Positions 51,297 through 60,460 of a DNA stretch of 64,000 nt are shown piece by piece. The stretch covers positions 62,001 through 126,000 of the forward strand of contig NZ_JAHUBR010000003.1 in NCBI RefSeq assembly GCF_025376885.1. Reading direction: 5' to 3'. Position numbers and translations under genes: made by a program. The stretch comes from Pseudoruegeria sp. SHC-113. GTDB lineage: Bacteria > Pseudomonadota > Alphaproteobacteria > Rhodobacterales > Rhodobacteraceae. The notes below the pieces were generated by a model, which did not search any database, was not told the DNA's origin, and saw only the letters and a program-made list of their open reading frames with translations. Position 1 is the first letter of the stretch. Each line of letters starts with the position of its first letter.

Positions 51297-52868
51297 ATGC
51301 GAAATCTGAAACTTGCATCGGTGCTGCTGGCTGGCACCGCCATCACGGGGCCGGCGCTGGCCGACGGCCACCTGCGGATCGTCGACGAGCCGCTTGAACT
51401 GACCGTGCAGATGAACCACGCCCGCTATCCGCGTTATGAGGAAAGCTGGCCGGTGGAGAAGATCGCCAGCGAGCTGACGGGCATCCACCTGAAGGATGCC
51501 ACGGTCGGCGCGAACACCCGCACCGATGAGAACACCGGCAAGACCGAAGCCCTGAACCTGATGCTGGCCACGGGCAACGTGCCCGACATCGTCGGCTCCA
51601 GCCGTCTGAAGGACTTCGTGAACCAATACGGCCCTGAAGGTGCCTTCATCGGGCTCAACGATCTGATCGAAGAGCACGCCCCCAACCTGAAGGCCTATCT
51701 GGACGAGCGCCCCGAGATCCGCGCCGCGATCCAGGCCGCCAACGGTGAGATGTACTACATCCCCTACCTGCCGGACGGCAAATACGGCCGCGCCTATTTC
51801 ATCCGCTACGACTGGCTGGATGCGCTGGGCCTTGAGGTGCCGCAGACCGTGGAAGAATTCGAGCAGGTGCTCATCGCCTTCCGCGACAATGACCCGAACG
51901 GCAACGGTCTGAAGGACGAGATCCCCTATTTCGCCCGCCAGTGGCCGGAGCTGATCCGCCTCGTCACCCTGTGGGACGGCCGCTCCTCGGGCTCTGACAC
52001 CTACCACGACTTCTACGTGGACAACGGCGCGCTGAAGCACCCCTACGCCGGTGAGGGCTACCGCGAAGGCATCAAGAACCTCGCCCGCTGGTATGCCGAA
52101 GGCCTCGTGGATGCCGAGGTGTTCACCCGTGGCTCCTCTGCCCGCGAATACCTGCTTTCCGAGAACATCGGCGGCGCAACCCATGACTGGTTCGCCTCGA
52201 CCGCTGGCTACAACGACAGCCTCGCCGAGAAGGTGCCGGGCTTCCAGTTCAAGGCCATGGCCCCGCCCGCCTCGATCTCGGGCAAGCGCATCGAAGAGCA
52301 TCGCCGTATCCCGATCAAGCCGGACGGCTGGGCCATCGGCTACACCAACGAGCATCCCGTCGAGACGATCAAGTATTTCGACTTCTGGTTCACCGAGGAA
52401 GGCCGCCGTCTGGCCAACTTCGGCGTCGAAGGCCAGCAATACACGATGGTCGACGGCAAACCGACCTTCACCGAGGAGTTCCTGACCAACGGCAAGCCGG
52501 TGAACAACCAGCTCTACGAGGTCGGCGCGCAGCTGCAATCGCGTGGCTACTTCCAAGATTACGCCTACGAGGAACAGTGGAGCAACAAATACGCTCTGGA
52601 AGGCATCGCGCTCTATGACGAGGGCGACTACCTGATCGACCAGTTCCTTGGCGTGGCGCTGAATGCCGATGAGCAGAAGGTCTACGACAAATACTGGGAA
52701 TCCATCCGCACCTACATGCTGGAACGCCAGCAGGGCTGGGTGCTGGGCAATGGCGATGTGGAAGCCGATTGGGACGAATACATCGCGACGCTCGACAAGA
52801 TGGGCTACCAGGATGTGCTGGAGGCCATGAACTCCGCCTACAAGCGCCAATACGGCAGCAAGGGCTGA
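51297..52868 (+). CDS. algQ: Alginate-oligosaccharide-binding protein, AlgQ-like
   Basis: A 523-residue periplasmic binding protein with a signal peptide ending near GPALADG. DPNGNGLKDE at residues 199-208 has Asp, Asn, Asn, carbonyl, Asp and Glu at spacing 1-3-5-7-9-10, the calcium-site pattern I recall from Sphingomonas AlgQ2. The length and LplA-type fold also match AlgQ. It is followed by a hairpin and a PL15 lyase, which supports alginate oligomers as ligand. GGGAGGAAATC precedes the ATG. Confidence 0.85.
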   Translation: MRNLKLASVLLAGTAITGPALADGHLRIVDEPLELTVQMNHARYPRYEESWPVEKIASELTGIHLKDATVGANTRTDENTGKTEALNLMLATGNVPDIVGSSRLKDFVNQYGPEGAFIGLNDLIEEHAPNLKAYLDERPEIRAAIQAANGEMYYIPYLPDGKYGRAYFIRYDWLDALGLEVPQTVEEFEQVLIAFRDNDPNGNGLKDEIPYFARQWPELIRLVTLWDGRSSGSDTYHDFYVDNGALKHPYAGEGYREGIKNLARWYAEGLVDAEVFTRGSSAREYLLSENIGGATHDWFASTAGYNDSLAEKVPGFQFKAMAPPASISGKRIEEHRRIPIKPDGWAIGYTNEHPVETIKYFDFWFTEEGRRLANFGVEGQQYTMVDGKPTFTEEFLTNGKPVNNQLYEVGAQLQSRGYFQDYAYEEQWSNKYALEGIALYDEGDYLIDQFLGVALNADEQKVYDKYWESIRTYMLERQQGWVLGNGDVEADWDEYIATLDKMGYQDVLEAMNSAYKRQYGSKG

Positions 52869-52886
52869 ACTCTTTCAAACCCGATA

Positions 52887-52910
52887 GAGGAGGCCGGTTT
52901 CGGCCTCCTC
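52887..52910 (+). repeat. Intercistronic hairpin after algQ-like gene
   Basis: GAGGAGGCCG (52887-52896) pairs perfectly with CGGCCTCCTC (52901-52910) around GTTT, 18 bases after the binding-protein stop and 41 bases before the lyase ATG. CCCACCC follows, so there is no U-tract. It may stabilise the binding-protein message. Confidence 0.7.
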
Positions 52911-52951
52911 CCCACCCAAACGACTTATCCGCCCACAGGACACCCGACCCG

Positions 52952-55279
52952 ATGCCCGACACCCAGCAGCCCGTTCTCGATCAGCCCCGCGCCGGTCGCC
53001 TGACGATCCAATATGGCCCCGTGGCCGAGACGCAGATCACGGAAAACCCGCCGCGCTTTTCCTGGCTGCCGGTCATCGAGGACGAGGCCACCTATGTTCT
53101 GCGCATCTCCTCAGATCCGGCCTTCCCGGCGAAGAAAACGCAGCACTACGGGCCGATCGATCTGAATTTCTTCACCCCCGATGCGCCCCTCGCACCCGGC
53201 GCGCAGTATTGGGCTTATGCCGTCTGCGACCCGCAGAGCGCCGCGCCCCTGAGCGACTGGAGCGAGACCCGCAGTTTCACCATTGCCGAAGGCCTGCCCG
53301 AAACGCCCCTCGCGCCGCGCAGCAAGCGCTACGCCACCGGCACCCGCGCGCATCCGCGCCTCTGGCTCTCGCCGGAGCGGCTCGCGGAGTTCAAATCCGC
53401 CGTGGCCGAGGATGCGGGGCACTGCACATGGGATGTGTTCTACGCAGGCTCCGTGCTGCCGTGGATGGAGCGCGAGATCATGGCAGAGCCCGCAGGCTAT
53501 CCGGGCCACAAGCGCGTCGCCAACATCTGGCGGCAGACCTACATCGACTGTCAGGAGCTGCTCTACGCGATCCGCCACCTCGCCATCGGTGGCAAGGTCA
53601 CCGAAGACGCCGCCATGCTCGCCCGCGCCAAGGAATGGCTTCTGGCTGCAGCGGCCTGGGATCCGGCGGGCACCACTTCGCGCAGCTACACCGATGAATG
53701 GGCCTTCCGCGTGAACCTCGCGCTGGCCTGGGGCTATGACTGGCTGCACGATCAGCTCTCGGATGACGAACGCGCCACCGTGCGCGAGGCCCTGCTGGTC
53801 CGCACCCGCGAAACCGCGGACCACATCATCAAACACGCCCGTATCCACCTCTTTCCCTTCGACAGCCACGCCGTGCGTGCCGTCTCGGCGGTGCTGGTAC
53901 CCGCCTCCATCGCGCTGCTGGACGAGGCCGAGGAAGCCGCCGAATGGCTGGACTACTCTGTGGAATTCCTCTCCACCGTCTATTCGCCCTGGGGCGACGC
54001 ACAGGGTGGCTGGGCGGAAGGCCCGCACTACTGGATGACGGGCATGGCCTATCTGATCGATGCCGCGAACCTGCTGAAAGGCTGGGCCGGGATCGATCTG
54101 TACAAACGCCCCTTCTTCCAGGACACCGGCGACATGCCGCTTTACACCAAGGCCCCCGACACGCGCCGCGCCACCTTTGGCGACGACAGCACCATGGGCG
54201 ATCTGCCCGCGGTGAAGCTGGGCTACAACCTGCGTCAGTTCGCGGGCGTCACCGGCAACGGGGCGTATCAGTGGTATTACGACGAGATCAAGCGCACCAA
54301 CCCCGGCACCGAGATGGCCTTCTACAACTGGGGCTGGTGGGATTTCCGCTTCGACGAGATGCTCTACCAGAGCGATTTCCCAATCGTAGAGGCCACGCCG
54401 CCTGCGGATGAGGACTCCTTGCGCTGGTTCAAGGGCATCGGCTGGGCTGCGGTCCAGCACCGGATGCAAAGCCCCGAGGAGCATGTGCAATTCGTGTTCA
54501 AATCCTCGCCCTTCGGCTCCATCAGCCACAGTCATGGCGATCAGAACGCCTTCTGCCTCTCGGCCTTCGGCGAGGATCTGGCGATCCAGTCCGGGCATTA
54601 CGTGGCCTTCAACTCCACCATGCATCAGGTCTGGCGGCGGCAGACGCAGTCCAAGAACGCGATCCTGATCAACGGCGAGGGCCAGTATGCTGGGCGCGAC
54701 AAGGCGCAGGCGATGGGCTCCACCGGGCGCATCGACATCGCTGAGGATCGTGGCGATCACATCTACATCAAGGGCGACGCCACCGCCGCCTATCGCACGC
54801 TCAGCCCGGAAGTGACTCTGGCCACGCGCGAGGTCTATTTCGTGAACCGGCAGTATTTCATCTTCGTCGATAGCGTGGATGCCGAAACGCCTGTCTCCCT
54901 GCAATGGCTGCTGCATGCCAACGCGCCAATGAAGCTCGGGGCCAGCACCTTCCGCTATCAAGGCGAGCTGGCCGGCTTCTACGGCGAGGTCATCTGGTCG
55001 GAGGCCGGCAAGCCGCAGCTCACGCAGGAAACAGCCTTCCCCGGTGTCGATCCAACCGAGATCGAGGGGCTGCCCGTCAGCACAAGGCTCACCGCGAACT
55101 ATCCGGAGGCCACCCGCCACCGCATCGCCACGCTTCTGGTGCCCTATCCGCTGTCAGCCCCGCGCCGCGTGTTCAGCTTCATGGATGATCAGGGCTACGA
55201 CTGCGATCTCTATTTCACCGACTCCGACGACCGCTCGTTCAAGGTCGTCATCAAGAAACTCGCGGCCACAGGCATCTGA
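52952..55279 (+). CDS. PL15 exo-oligoalginate lyase (heparinase II/III fold)
   Basis: A 775-residue cytoplasmic lyase without signal peptide, almost the length of Agrobacterium Atu3025 (776), the model exotype alginate lyase. The N-terminal TENPPRFSWLPVI, central alpha/alpha barrel and C-terminal beta domain follow that protein. His306 (FDSHAVRAV) and Tyr360 (EGPHYWMTG) fall exactly five residues before the catalytic His311 and Tyr365 recalled for Atu3025, the same five residues missing at the N-terminus. It would cut imported oligomers to unsaturated monomers. The gene follows the AlgSMQ-like importer. Confidence 0.92.
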   Translation: MPDTQQPVLDQPRAGRLTIQYGPVAETQITENPPRFSWLPVIEDEATYVLRISSDPAFPAKKTQHYGPIDLNFFTPDAPLAPGAQYWAYAVCDPQSAAPLSDWSETRSFTIAEGLPETPLAPRSKRYATGTRAHPRLWLSPERLAEFKSAVAEDAGHCTWDVFYAGSVLPWMEREIMAEPAGYPGHKRVANIWRQTYIDCQELLYAIRHLAIGGKVTEDAAMLARAKEWLLAAAAWDPAGTTSRSYTDEWAFRVNLALAWGYDWLHDQLSDDERATVREALLVRTRETADHIIKHARIHLFPFDSHAVRAVSAVLVPASIALLDEAEEAAEWLDYSVEFLSTVYSPWGDAQGGWAEGPHYWMTGMAYLIDAANLLKGWAGIDLYKRPFFQDTGDMPLYTKAPDTRRATFGDDSTMGDLPAVKLGYNLRQFAGVTGNGAYQWYYDEIKRTNPGTEMAFYNWGWWDFRFDEMLYQSDFPIVEATPPADEDSLRWFKGIGWAAVQHRMQSPEEHVQFVFKSSPFGSISHSHGDQNAFCLSAFGEDLAIQSGHYVAFNSTMHQVWRRQTQSKNAILINGEGQYAGRDKAQAMGSTGRIDIAEDRGDHIYIKGDATAAYRTLSPEVTLATREVYFVNRQYFIFVDSVDAETPVSLQWLLHANAPMKLGASTFRYQGELAGFYGEVIWSEAGKPQLTQETAFPGVDPTEIEGLPVSTRLTANYPEATRHRIATLLVPYPLSAPRRVFSFMDDQGYDCDLYFTDSDDRSFKVVIKKLAATGI

Positions 55280-55316
55280 CGCCCGGCCCGACCCCGTTCA
55301 ATCGAAAGGAATAAAA

Positions 55317-56060
55317 ATGAAACTTGCAGGGAAAACCGCCATCGTTACCGGTGGCGGGCGCGATATCGGCAGCGCATGCGCCAAGGCTCTGGCCGCCGAG
55401 GGTGCCAATGTTGCGATCAACTATTTCGCCTCCTCCAAGGGCGCGGATGAAACCGTCGCCGCCATCGAGGCCGCAGGCGGCAAAGCCATCGCCGTGCAGG
55501 GGGATCTGACGAAACCCGAAGGCGTGCAAGCGCTGGTGGATGCCACTGTCGCCGCCTTTGGTTCAGTGGACGTGCTGGTGAACAACTCCGGTGGGCTGAT
55601 CGAGCGCAAGACGATTGCCGAGATGCCGCTCGCGCATTGGAACGCGGTGATGGATCTGAACCTCACCTCCACCTTCCTGATGATCAACGCCTGTCTTCCG
55701 CATATGAGTGAAGGCGCGATCGTGAACATCGCCAGCCAGGCTGGCCGCGATGGCGGCGGGCCGGGGGCTGTGGCCTATGCCACGTCCAAGGGCGCCGTGA
55801 TGACGATGACCCGCGGCCTCGCCAAGGAGCTTGGCCCGAAGATCCGCGTCAACGCGATCTGCCCCGGCATGATCGATACCGATTTCCACAACATATTCAC
55901 CAAGGATGAAGTGCGCCGCAACGTGGAGGCCGCCGCGCCGGTGAAACGTCAGGGCCTGCCGGTGGACATCGCCAACCTCGTCACCTTCCTCGCCACCGAC
56001 TCCTCGGCCTTCATGACGGGCACCAACGTGGACATCAACGGCGGCATGCTGTTCAGCTGA
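55317..56060 (+). CDS. DEH reductase (SDR), 4-deoxy-L-erythro-5-hexoseulose uronate to KDG
   Basis: A 247-residue SDR with TGGGRDIGSACA, VLVNNSGGLIERKTIAEM, NIASQAGRDGGGPGAVAYA and CPGMIDTDFH. The GGL-x-x-RK, GGGPGA and DT-x-FH elements are shared with the A1-R reductase of Sphingomonas A1, which reduces DEH with NAD(P)H to 2-keto-3-deoxygluconate. It stands directly between the lyase and kdgF genes. AAAGGA precedes the ATG at 55317. NADPH versus NADH preference cannot be told. Confidence 0.87.
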   Translation: MKLAGKTAIVTGGGRDIGSACAKALAAEGANVAINYFASSKGADETVAAIEAAGGKAIAVQGDLTKPEGVQALVDATVAAFGSVDVLVNNSGGLIERKTIAEMPLAHWNAVMDLNLTSTFLMINACLPHMSEGAIVNIASQAGRDGGGPGAVAYATSKGAVMTMTRGLAKELGPKIRVNAICPGMIDTDFHNIFTKDEVRRNVEAAAPVKRQGLPVDIANLVTFLATDSSAFMTGTNVDINGGMLFS

Positions 56061-56096
56061 GCGCATCCAACATCAGCCATACAGAGAGTTGAAGAC

Positions 56097-56408
56097 ATGA
56101 GCGCATTTCCCATCGTGCCAACGGGCGAGAACGTCAGCCGGCAGGTGCTGTCTGAGCGCCCCGAGTTGATGGTTGTGGCCTTCCGCTTCACGGCGGAAGG
56201 GGCCGAAGGGGCCAAGCACAACCACCCGCATGTGCAATCCACCTACGTGGAAAGCGGCCGCTTCCGCTTCTTCCTCGGCGAGGAAGAGCGCGAGGTGGGG
56301 CCGGGCGACAGTTTCGTGATCCCGCCCAACCAGATCCATGGCTGCATCTGCCTTGAGCCGGGCACGCTGATCGATTGCTTCACTCCTCGCCGGGATGATT
56401 TCCTCTAA
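56097..56408 (+). CDS. kdgF: KdgF-type cupin, linearises unsaturated uronate monomers
   Basis: A 103-residue single-domain cupin, the usual KdgF length. Metal-binding histidines and Gln are in AKHNHPHVQSTYVESGRF, with the second cupin motif in GPGDSFVIPPNQIHGCICLE and the C-terminal DCFTPRRDDF typical of KdgF. KdgF converts 4,5-unsaturated monouronates from lyases to linear DEH, the substrate of the reductase upstream. It is the last gene before an intrinsic terminator. Confidence 0.9.
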   Translation: MSAFPIVPTGENVSRQVLSERPELMVVAFRFTAEGAEGAKHNHPHVQSTYVESGRFRFFLGEEEREVGPGDSFVIPPNQIHGCICLEPGTLIDCFTPRRDDFL

Positions 56409-56458
56409 CCGGGGCCTCCCCCGGTTGTCAGACGCCCGGGCTCCCTTCGGGCGTCAAG

Positions 56459-56500
56459 CGGCGGCGCGAAACCTGGGCCTCGCGCCGCCGTTTTCTGTTT
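56459..56500 (+). terminator. Intrinsic terminator after kdgF
   Basis: CGGCGGCGCGA (56459-56469) pairs perfectly with TCGCGCCGCCG (56480-56490) around a 10-base loop, followed by TTTTCTGTTTC. A smaller hairpin (GACGCCCG/CGGGCGTC) precedes it near 56431-56455. It ends the alginate operon. Confidence 0.9.
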
Positions 56501-56527
56501 CAACTGCCCCTCGCCGGAGTTTGTTCC

Positions 56528-57268
56528 ATGGCCAATCCGAAACCCGCAAGCGCGGTGCCGCTGCTGCCCGAAACGCTTGAGCGGCTGAAATCCGCCAGCA
56601 CCGCCTCCATCGCGACGCTGCTCTACAAGCGCGGCTACCGGAATTGCTACGTGCAGGGGGTCAGCGCGCTTGGCGCTGCCGCGCCGCGCATGGTCGGCCC
56701 GGCCTTCACCCTGCGCTACATTCCTGCGCGGGAAGACACCGATCCGATCGAAGCCTTCCGCGAGCCCGATCACCCGCAGCGCGTGGCGGTGGAAACCTGC
56801 CCCGAAGGCCATGTGCTGGTGATGGACTGCCGTCAGGATGCCTCCGCCGCCTCCGCCGGTTCGATCCTTCTCACCCGCCTGCAGGTGCGCGGCGCGGCGG
56901 GCGTGGTGACGGACGGCGGCGTGCGCGATGCCGCCGGGGCGGCCGCGCTTGCCATGCCGGTCTACGCGGCCAAACCTTCCGCGCCGACGAACCTCACCAA
57001 GCACCACGCCGTGGACATTGATGTGCCCGTGGGCTGCGGCAGCGTTGCCGTCTATCCGGGTGACATCGTGGTGGGTGATGGCGACGGCGTGATGGTGATC
57101 CCGCGCAACCTAGCCGACGAGATCGCCGAGGAAGCCCTTGGCATGGAGCTTTACGAGGATTTCGTGCTGGAAGAAGTGCTGGCGGGCCGGGCCGTCATCG
57201 GCCTCTACCCGCCCACCGATCCTGCATCGCTTGAGCGGTTCGAAGCCTGGAAGGCCCGCCGCGCCTGA
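56528..57268 (+). CDS. RraA/HMG-aldolase family protein
   Basis: A 246-residue protein of the RraA-like fold, often labelled dimethylmenaquinone methyltransferase or RNase regulator. The segment GVVTDGGVRDAAG keeps the Arg-Asp pair that serves class II pyruvate aldolases (HMG/CHA aldolase), and GDIVVGDGDGVMVIPR is typical. A catabolic aldolase or decarboxylase role is therefore more likely than RNase control. It follows the alginate terminator and ends one base before the convergent malonyl-CoA synthetase stop. Confidence 0.8.
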   Translation: MANPKPASAVPLLPETLERLKSASTASIATLLYKRGYRNCYVQGVSALGAAAPRMVGPAFTLRYIPAREDTDPIEAFREPDHPQRVAVETCPEGHVLVMDCRQDASAASAGSILLTRLQVRGAAGVVTDGGVRDAAGAAALAMPVYAAKPSAPTNLTKHHAVDIDVPVGCGSVAVYPGDIVVGDGDGVMVIPRNLADEIAEEALGMELYEDFVLEEVLAGRAVIGLYPPTDPASLERFEAWKARRA

Positions 57269-58768
57269 TCACGCATAGCGCTCCCGCAGCAGGTTTTTCT
57301 GGACCTTGCCCATCGTGTTGCGCGGCAGGGCCTCCAGCACAACGTAGCGGCGGGGGTGCTTGAAGCGGGCGAGCTTTTCGCCCACGGCGACCTCGGTGGC
57401 CGGCAGATCGATCTCCGCCCCCGGCAGCGCCACAAGCGCGGCCACGATGGCCTCGCCGAAGTCCGCATCCGCCACGCCGAAGACGGCGCTTTCGGAAATG
57501 CCGTCCAGATCGTTAAGCACGTCCTCGACCTCCTTCGGGTAGACGTTATAGCCCCCGGTGATGATCAGATCCTTGGCGCGCCCAACGATGGAGAGGTAGC
57601 CATCAGCGCTCATCTGCCCCAGATCGCCGGTGATGAAGAAGCCGTTCTCGCGCAGCTCCTCGGCGGTCTTCTCCGGCATCTGCCAGTAGCCCGAAAACAC
57701 ATTCGGTCCGCGCACCTCGATCATGCCCACCTCGCCCTCCGGCACGGCCTCTCCGGTTTCCGGGTTCGTCAGGCGCACTTCCACGCCCGGCAAAGGCTGG
57801 CCCACGGTGCCCGCACGGCGCTCGCCGTCGTAGGGGTTGGAGGTGTTCATATTGGTCTCCGTCATCCCGTAGCGCTCAAGGATGCGGTGGCCAGTGCGCT
57901 CGGTGAAGGCGACATGAGTTTCGGCCAGCAAGGGCGCGCTGCCCGAGATGAAGAGCCGCATCCCGGCGGTGGCCTCTCGGGTGAGGCGCGGATCATCGAG
58001 CAGGCGGGTGTAGAAGGTCGGTACGCCCATCAGCGTCGTCGCTTGCGGTAGGGCGGAGAAGATCGCGTCCTTGTCGAAGCTGCGCAGGAAATGCACCTGT
58101 GCCCCAGCCAGAAGCGAAGTGTTGAGCGCCACGAACAGCCCGTGGGTGTGGAAAATCGGCAGCGCGTGAATGAGCGTATCGCCGGATGTGATGCGCCAGA
58201 GATCGATCAGCGCGCGGGTGTTGGAGAGCAGGTTCTCATGGCTCAGCATTGCCCCCTTGGAGCGCCCGGTGGTGCCTGAGGTATAGAGCAGCGCGGCGAG
58301 ATCACCGGCCTCGCGGGCCACGGTGTCAAAGGCCTCGGGCAGGGCATCCATGCCCTCCGTCAAGCTGCCGTTGCCTTCCGCATCCAGCGTCAGGATTTGC
58401 GCGCCCACGCCTTGCGCGATGTCCGAAAGCCCCTCGGCCTGTGCCGGATCACAGACCAGCAGGCGCGGCGCGGCATCCGTCACAAAGTAGGAGACCTCCT
58501 CATGGGTGTAGGCGGTGTTGAGCGGTAGGAAGACGCCCCCGGCGCGGATCGTCGCGCCGTAGAGCATCACCATTTCCACCGATTTCTCCGCCTGCACCAC
58601 CACGCGGTCGCCGGGCTTCAGCCCCGCGCGGGTCAGAGCATGGGCCATCTGTCCAACCCGGGCGATGAAGGCCCGGTAGCTCATCGGCGCGGCATCAGGG
58701 CGGGTGAACAGGGTGGCGTCATTCTCCGCGTGGGGCGCGAAGAGCGCATCGTAAAGGTGGTTTGTCAT
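57269..58768 (-). CDS. matB: Malonyl-CoA synthetase
   Basis: A 499-residue acyl-CoA ligase that joins malonate and CoA using ATP. AMP-forming motifs: LLYTSGTTGRSKGAMLSHEN, YGMTETNMNTSNPYDGERRA, GRAKDLIITGGYNVYPKEVE and the C-terminal Lys in PRNTMGKVQKN. The MTET-x-MNTSNPYDGER block is characteristic of MatB. The ATG at 58768 overlaps the stop of the decarboxylase gene by one base, forming a matAB-type pair for malonate use. Confidence 0.92.
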   Translation of the reverse strand: MTNHLYDALFAPHAENDATLFTRPDAAPMSYRAFIARVGQMAHALTRAGLKPGDRVVVQAEKSVEMVMLYGATIRAGGVFLPLNTAYTHEEVSYFVTDAAPRLLVCDPAQAEGLSDIAQGVGAQILTLDAEGNGSLTEGMDALPEAFDTVAREAGDLAALLYTSGTTGRSKGAMLSHENLLSNTRALIDLWRITSGDTLIHALPIFHTHGLFVALNTSLLAGAQVHFLRSFDKDAIFSALPQATTLMGVPTFYTRLLDDPRLTREATAGMRLFISGSAPLLAETHVAFTERTGHRILERYGMTETNMNTSNPYDGERRAGTVGQPLPGVEVRLTNPETGEAVPEGEVGMIEVRGPNVFSGYWQMPEKTAEELRENGFFITGDLGQMSADGYLSIVGRAKDLIITGGYNVYPKEVEDVLNDLDGISESAVFGVADADFGEAIVAALVALPGAEIDLPATEVAVGEKLARFKHPRRYVVLEALPRNTMGKVQKNLLRERYA

Positions 58769-60045
58769 CAGGCCTGTATCCTGTTCTTCTTGTTGGTGCT
58801 GGTGAGCGTGCTCTTCACAGCCGGACTGGCGGCAATCTCGCCGGATTGCACGAAACGCTCGTGATTGCTTTCGATCATGGTCAGATCGTACTCGTAGTTC
58901 ACCATGGCGCCACCGGATTGTTGCATCCCCTTGGCGCTGACATCGGCTTCCGGGTGCACCGCATGGATCCGCGCGCCGTTGCCAAGGTGGAACCGGGCCA
59001 CGGGATCGCGCGGCAGGCCCTTGGCGTCTTTCGCCTCCAGCAGGTAGCGCGTGGCGATGCGGCGCAGATCTTCGGGGGCGCATTTGCCCTGACGCAGCAC
59101 TTCTGCCTCGCCTTCGCGCTCGGCCTCCAGCCAGTTGCACAGGCCGGGAATGGGTGAAAGCGTGACGAAATGCTCAAGCCCCGGCAGCTCCTTGCGCAGC
59201 TCCGACACCACCTGTTTGATCAGCAGATTGCCAAAGGAGATGCCCTTGAGCCCGGCCTGACAGTTGGAGATCGAATAGAAGACGGCAACATTCGTGTCCT
59301 CGGCGGCGCGCGGCTTGCGCTCTTCGCTCAGCAGTGCCTGAATGGAGCCGGGGATCTGCATCGTCAGGGCGACTTCCACAAAGATCAGCGGCTCGCTGGG
59401 CATGGAGGGGTGGAAGAAGGCGAAGCATCGGCGATCCTGCGGGTAGAGCCTGCGGCGCAGATCGTCCCAGCCGCGAATCTCATGCACGGCCTCGTATTCG
59501 ACGATCTTCTCCAGAAGGCTCGCCGGGGTTTCCCAGCTGATCGTGCGCATCATCAGGAAGCCGCGGTTGAACCAGCTGCGCAGCAGGTGGCGGAAATCCT
59601 GATCGGTGCGGGCCAGCAAAGGGGTGTCGCGCAGGGCGTCCAGCAGATCGCGGCGCATCTTCACCAGCGCCTGCGTTGCGCCCGGCGGTTGGTTGAGGCG
59701 GCGCAGCAGTTCCTGCCGGGGTGGCTCCGCGCTCACCGCGATCCGACGATAGGCGGAAGGGGTAGGCTCTGCGCGGTAGGTGGCGATGGCCTCGCTCAGG
59801 GAGTCGATGTCGATCTCCAGCCCGTCGTTGAGGAAGGCGAAGAAGGCCGCCTTCTCCTCCCGGCTCATCTGGGCGTAGCGATCCAGCACCGATTGCGCCA
59901 GTGTCGGCCCGGCCACCTCGCCCTCGGTGTCCAGAAGCGCGCGGCACATGGCCTCGACGGAGCGCGCATCGCCGCCCTTCGCGGGGCTGCGGCGGCGCTC
60001 AAACAACGTGGTGAGCATGTCGCCAAGGAAGCTGCGTTGCACCAT
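58768..60045 (-). CDS. matA: Malonyl-CoA decarboxylase
   Basis: A 425-residue enzyme that converts malonyl-CoA to acetyl-CoA and CO2. The N-terminal helical domain is followed by a catalytic domain with FYSISNCQAGLKGISFGNLL and EHFVTLSPIPGLCNWLEAE, both typical of the family, and VHPEADVSAKGMQQSGGAMV near the C-terminus. It is translationally coupled to the synthetase downstream. A YciI-like gene lies 8 bases upstream on the same strand. Confidence 0.92.
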   Translation of the reverse strand: MVQRSFLGDMLTTLFERRRSPAKGGDARSVEAMCRALLDTEGEVAGPTLAQSVLDRYAQMSREEKAAFFAFLNDGLEIDIDSLSEAIATYRAEPTPSAYRRIAVSAEPPRQELLRRLNQPPGATQALVKMRRDLLDALRDTPLLARTDQDFRHLLRSWFNRGFLMMRTISWETPASLLEKIVEYEAVHEIRGWDDLRRRLYPQDRRCFAFFHPSMPSEPLIFVEVALTMQIPGSIQALLSEERKPRAAEDTNVAVFYSISNCQAGLKGISFGNLLIKQVVSELRKELPGLEHFVTLSPIPGLCNWLEAEREGEAEVLRQGKCAPEDLRRIATRYLLEAKDAKGLPRDPVARFHLGNGARIHAVHPEADVSAKGMQQSGGAMVNYEYDLTMIESNHERFVQSGEIAASPAVKSTLTSTNKKNRIQA

Positions 60046-60053
60046 TGCGCCGG

Positions 60054-60440
60054 TTATCCCAGTGCCACGGACTGGCCGGAAAGCCGCAGCGACAGCGTTA
60101 GCCCGCCTTCATTGATCAGCCAACGCCGCAGCACGAAGCTGCGCGCGCCGCTTGCGTGCATCGGATCGGCTTCGGCCAGCGCGCGGGCGGCTTCAAGTGA
60201 GTCGGCCTGGTAGATGATCAGTCCCATGCCCTCCATCAGCGCGCCGCTCTCATCGGAGACCGGCCCGGCCAGAAACAGATGGCCCGCTGCCTCCTGCTTG
60301 GCCTGATAGGCAAGGTGGGCGGGCAGGTTGGCTTTCACCTGCGCCGGATCGCCCGTAGGCGTGGACACAACGGCGTAAAGCTCATGCGCCAGCGCGCCGC
60401 GCGATTTCGCCTCGGCCTTGTAATCGTCCCATGCCGGCAT
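60054..60440 (-). CDS. YciI-family protein
   Basis: A 128-residue ferredoxin-like-fold protein. LAYQAKQEAAGHLFLAGPVS (conserved His/Asp region) and MGLIIYQADSLEAARALAEA, then DPMHASGARSF, are characteristic of YciI-like enzymes or binding proteins. Functions in the family are poorly known and include muconolactone-isomerase-like and dehydrochlorinase-like roles. It leads the malonyl-CoA decarboxylase/synthetase operon and is divergent from the FAH operon. Confidence 0.82.
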   Translation of the reverse strand: MPAWDDYKAEAKSRGALAHELYAVVSTPTGDPAQVKANLPAHLAYQAKQEAAGHLFLAGPVSDESGALMEGMGLIIYQADSLEAARALAEADPMHASGARSFVLRRWLINEGGLTLSLRLSGQSVALG

Positions 60441-60460
60441 CTGTAGCCTCCCATTTCAAG

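Noticed and set aside
57269-59140. A 623-residue version of the malonyl-CoA synthetase
   Set aside because: The N-terminal extension is out-of-frame reading of the decarboxylase gene; the coupled ATG at 58768 gives the normal family length.
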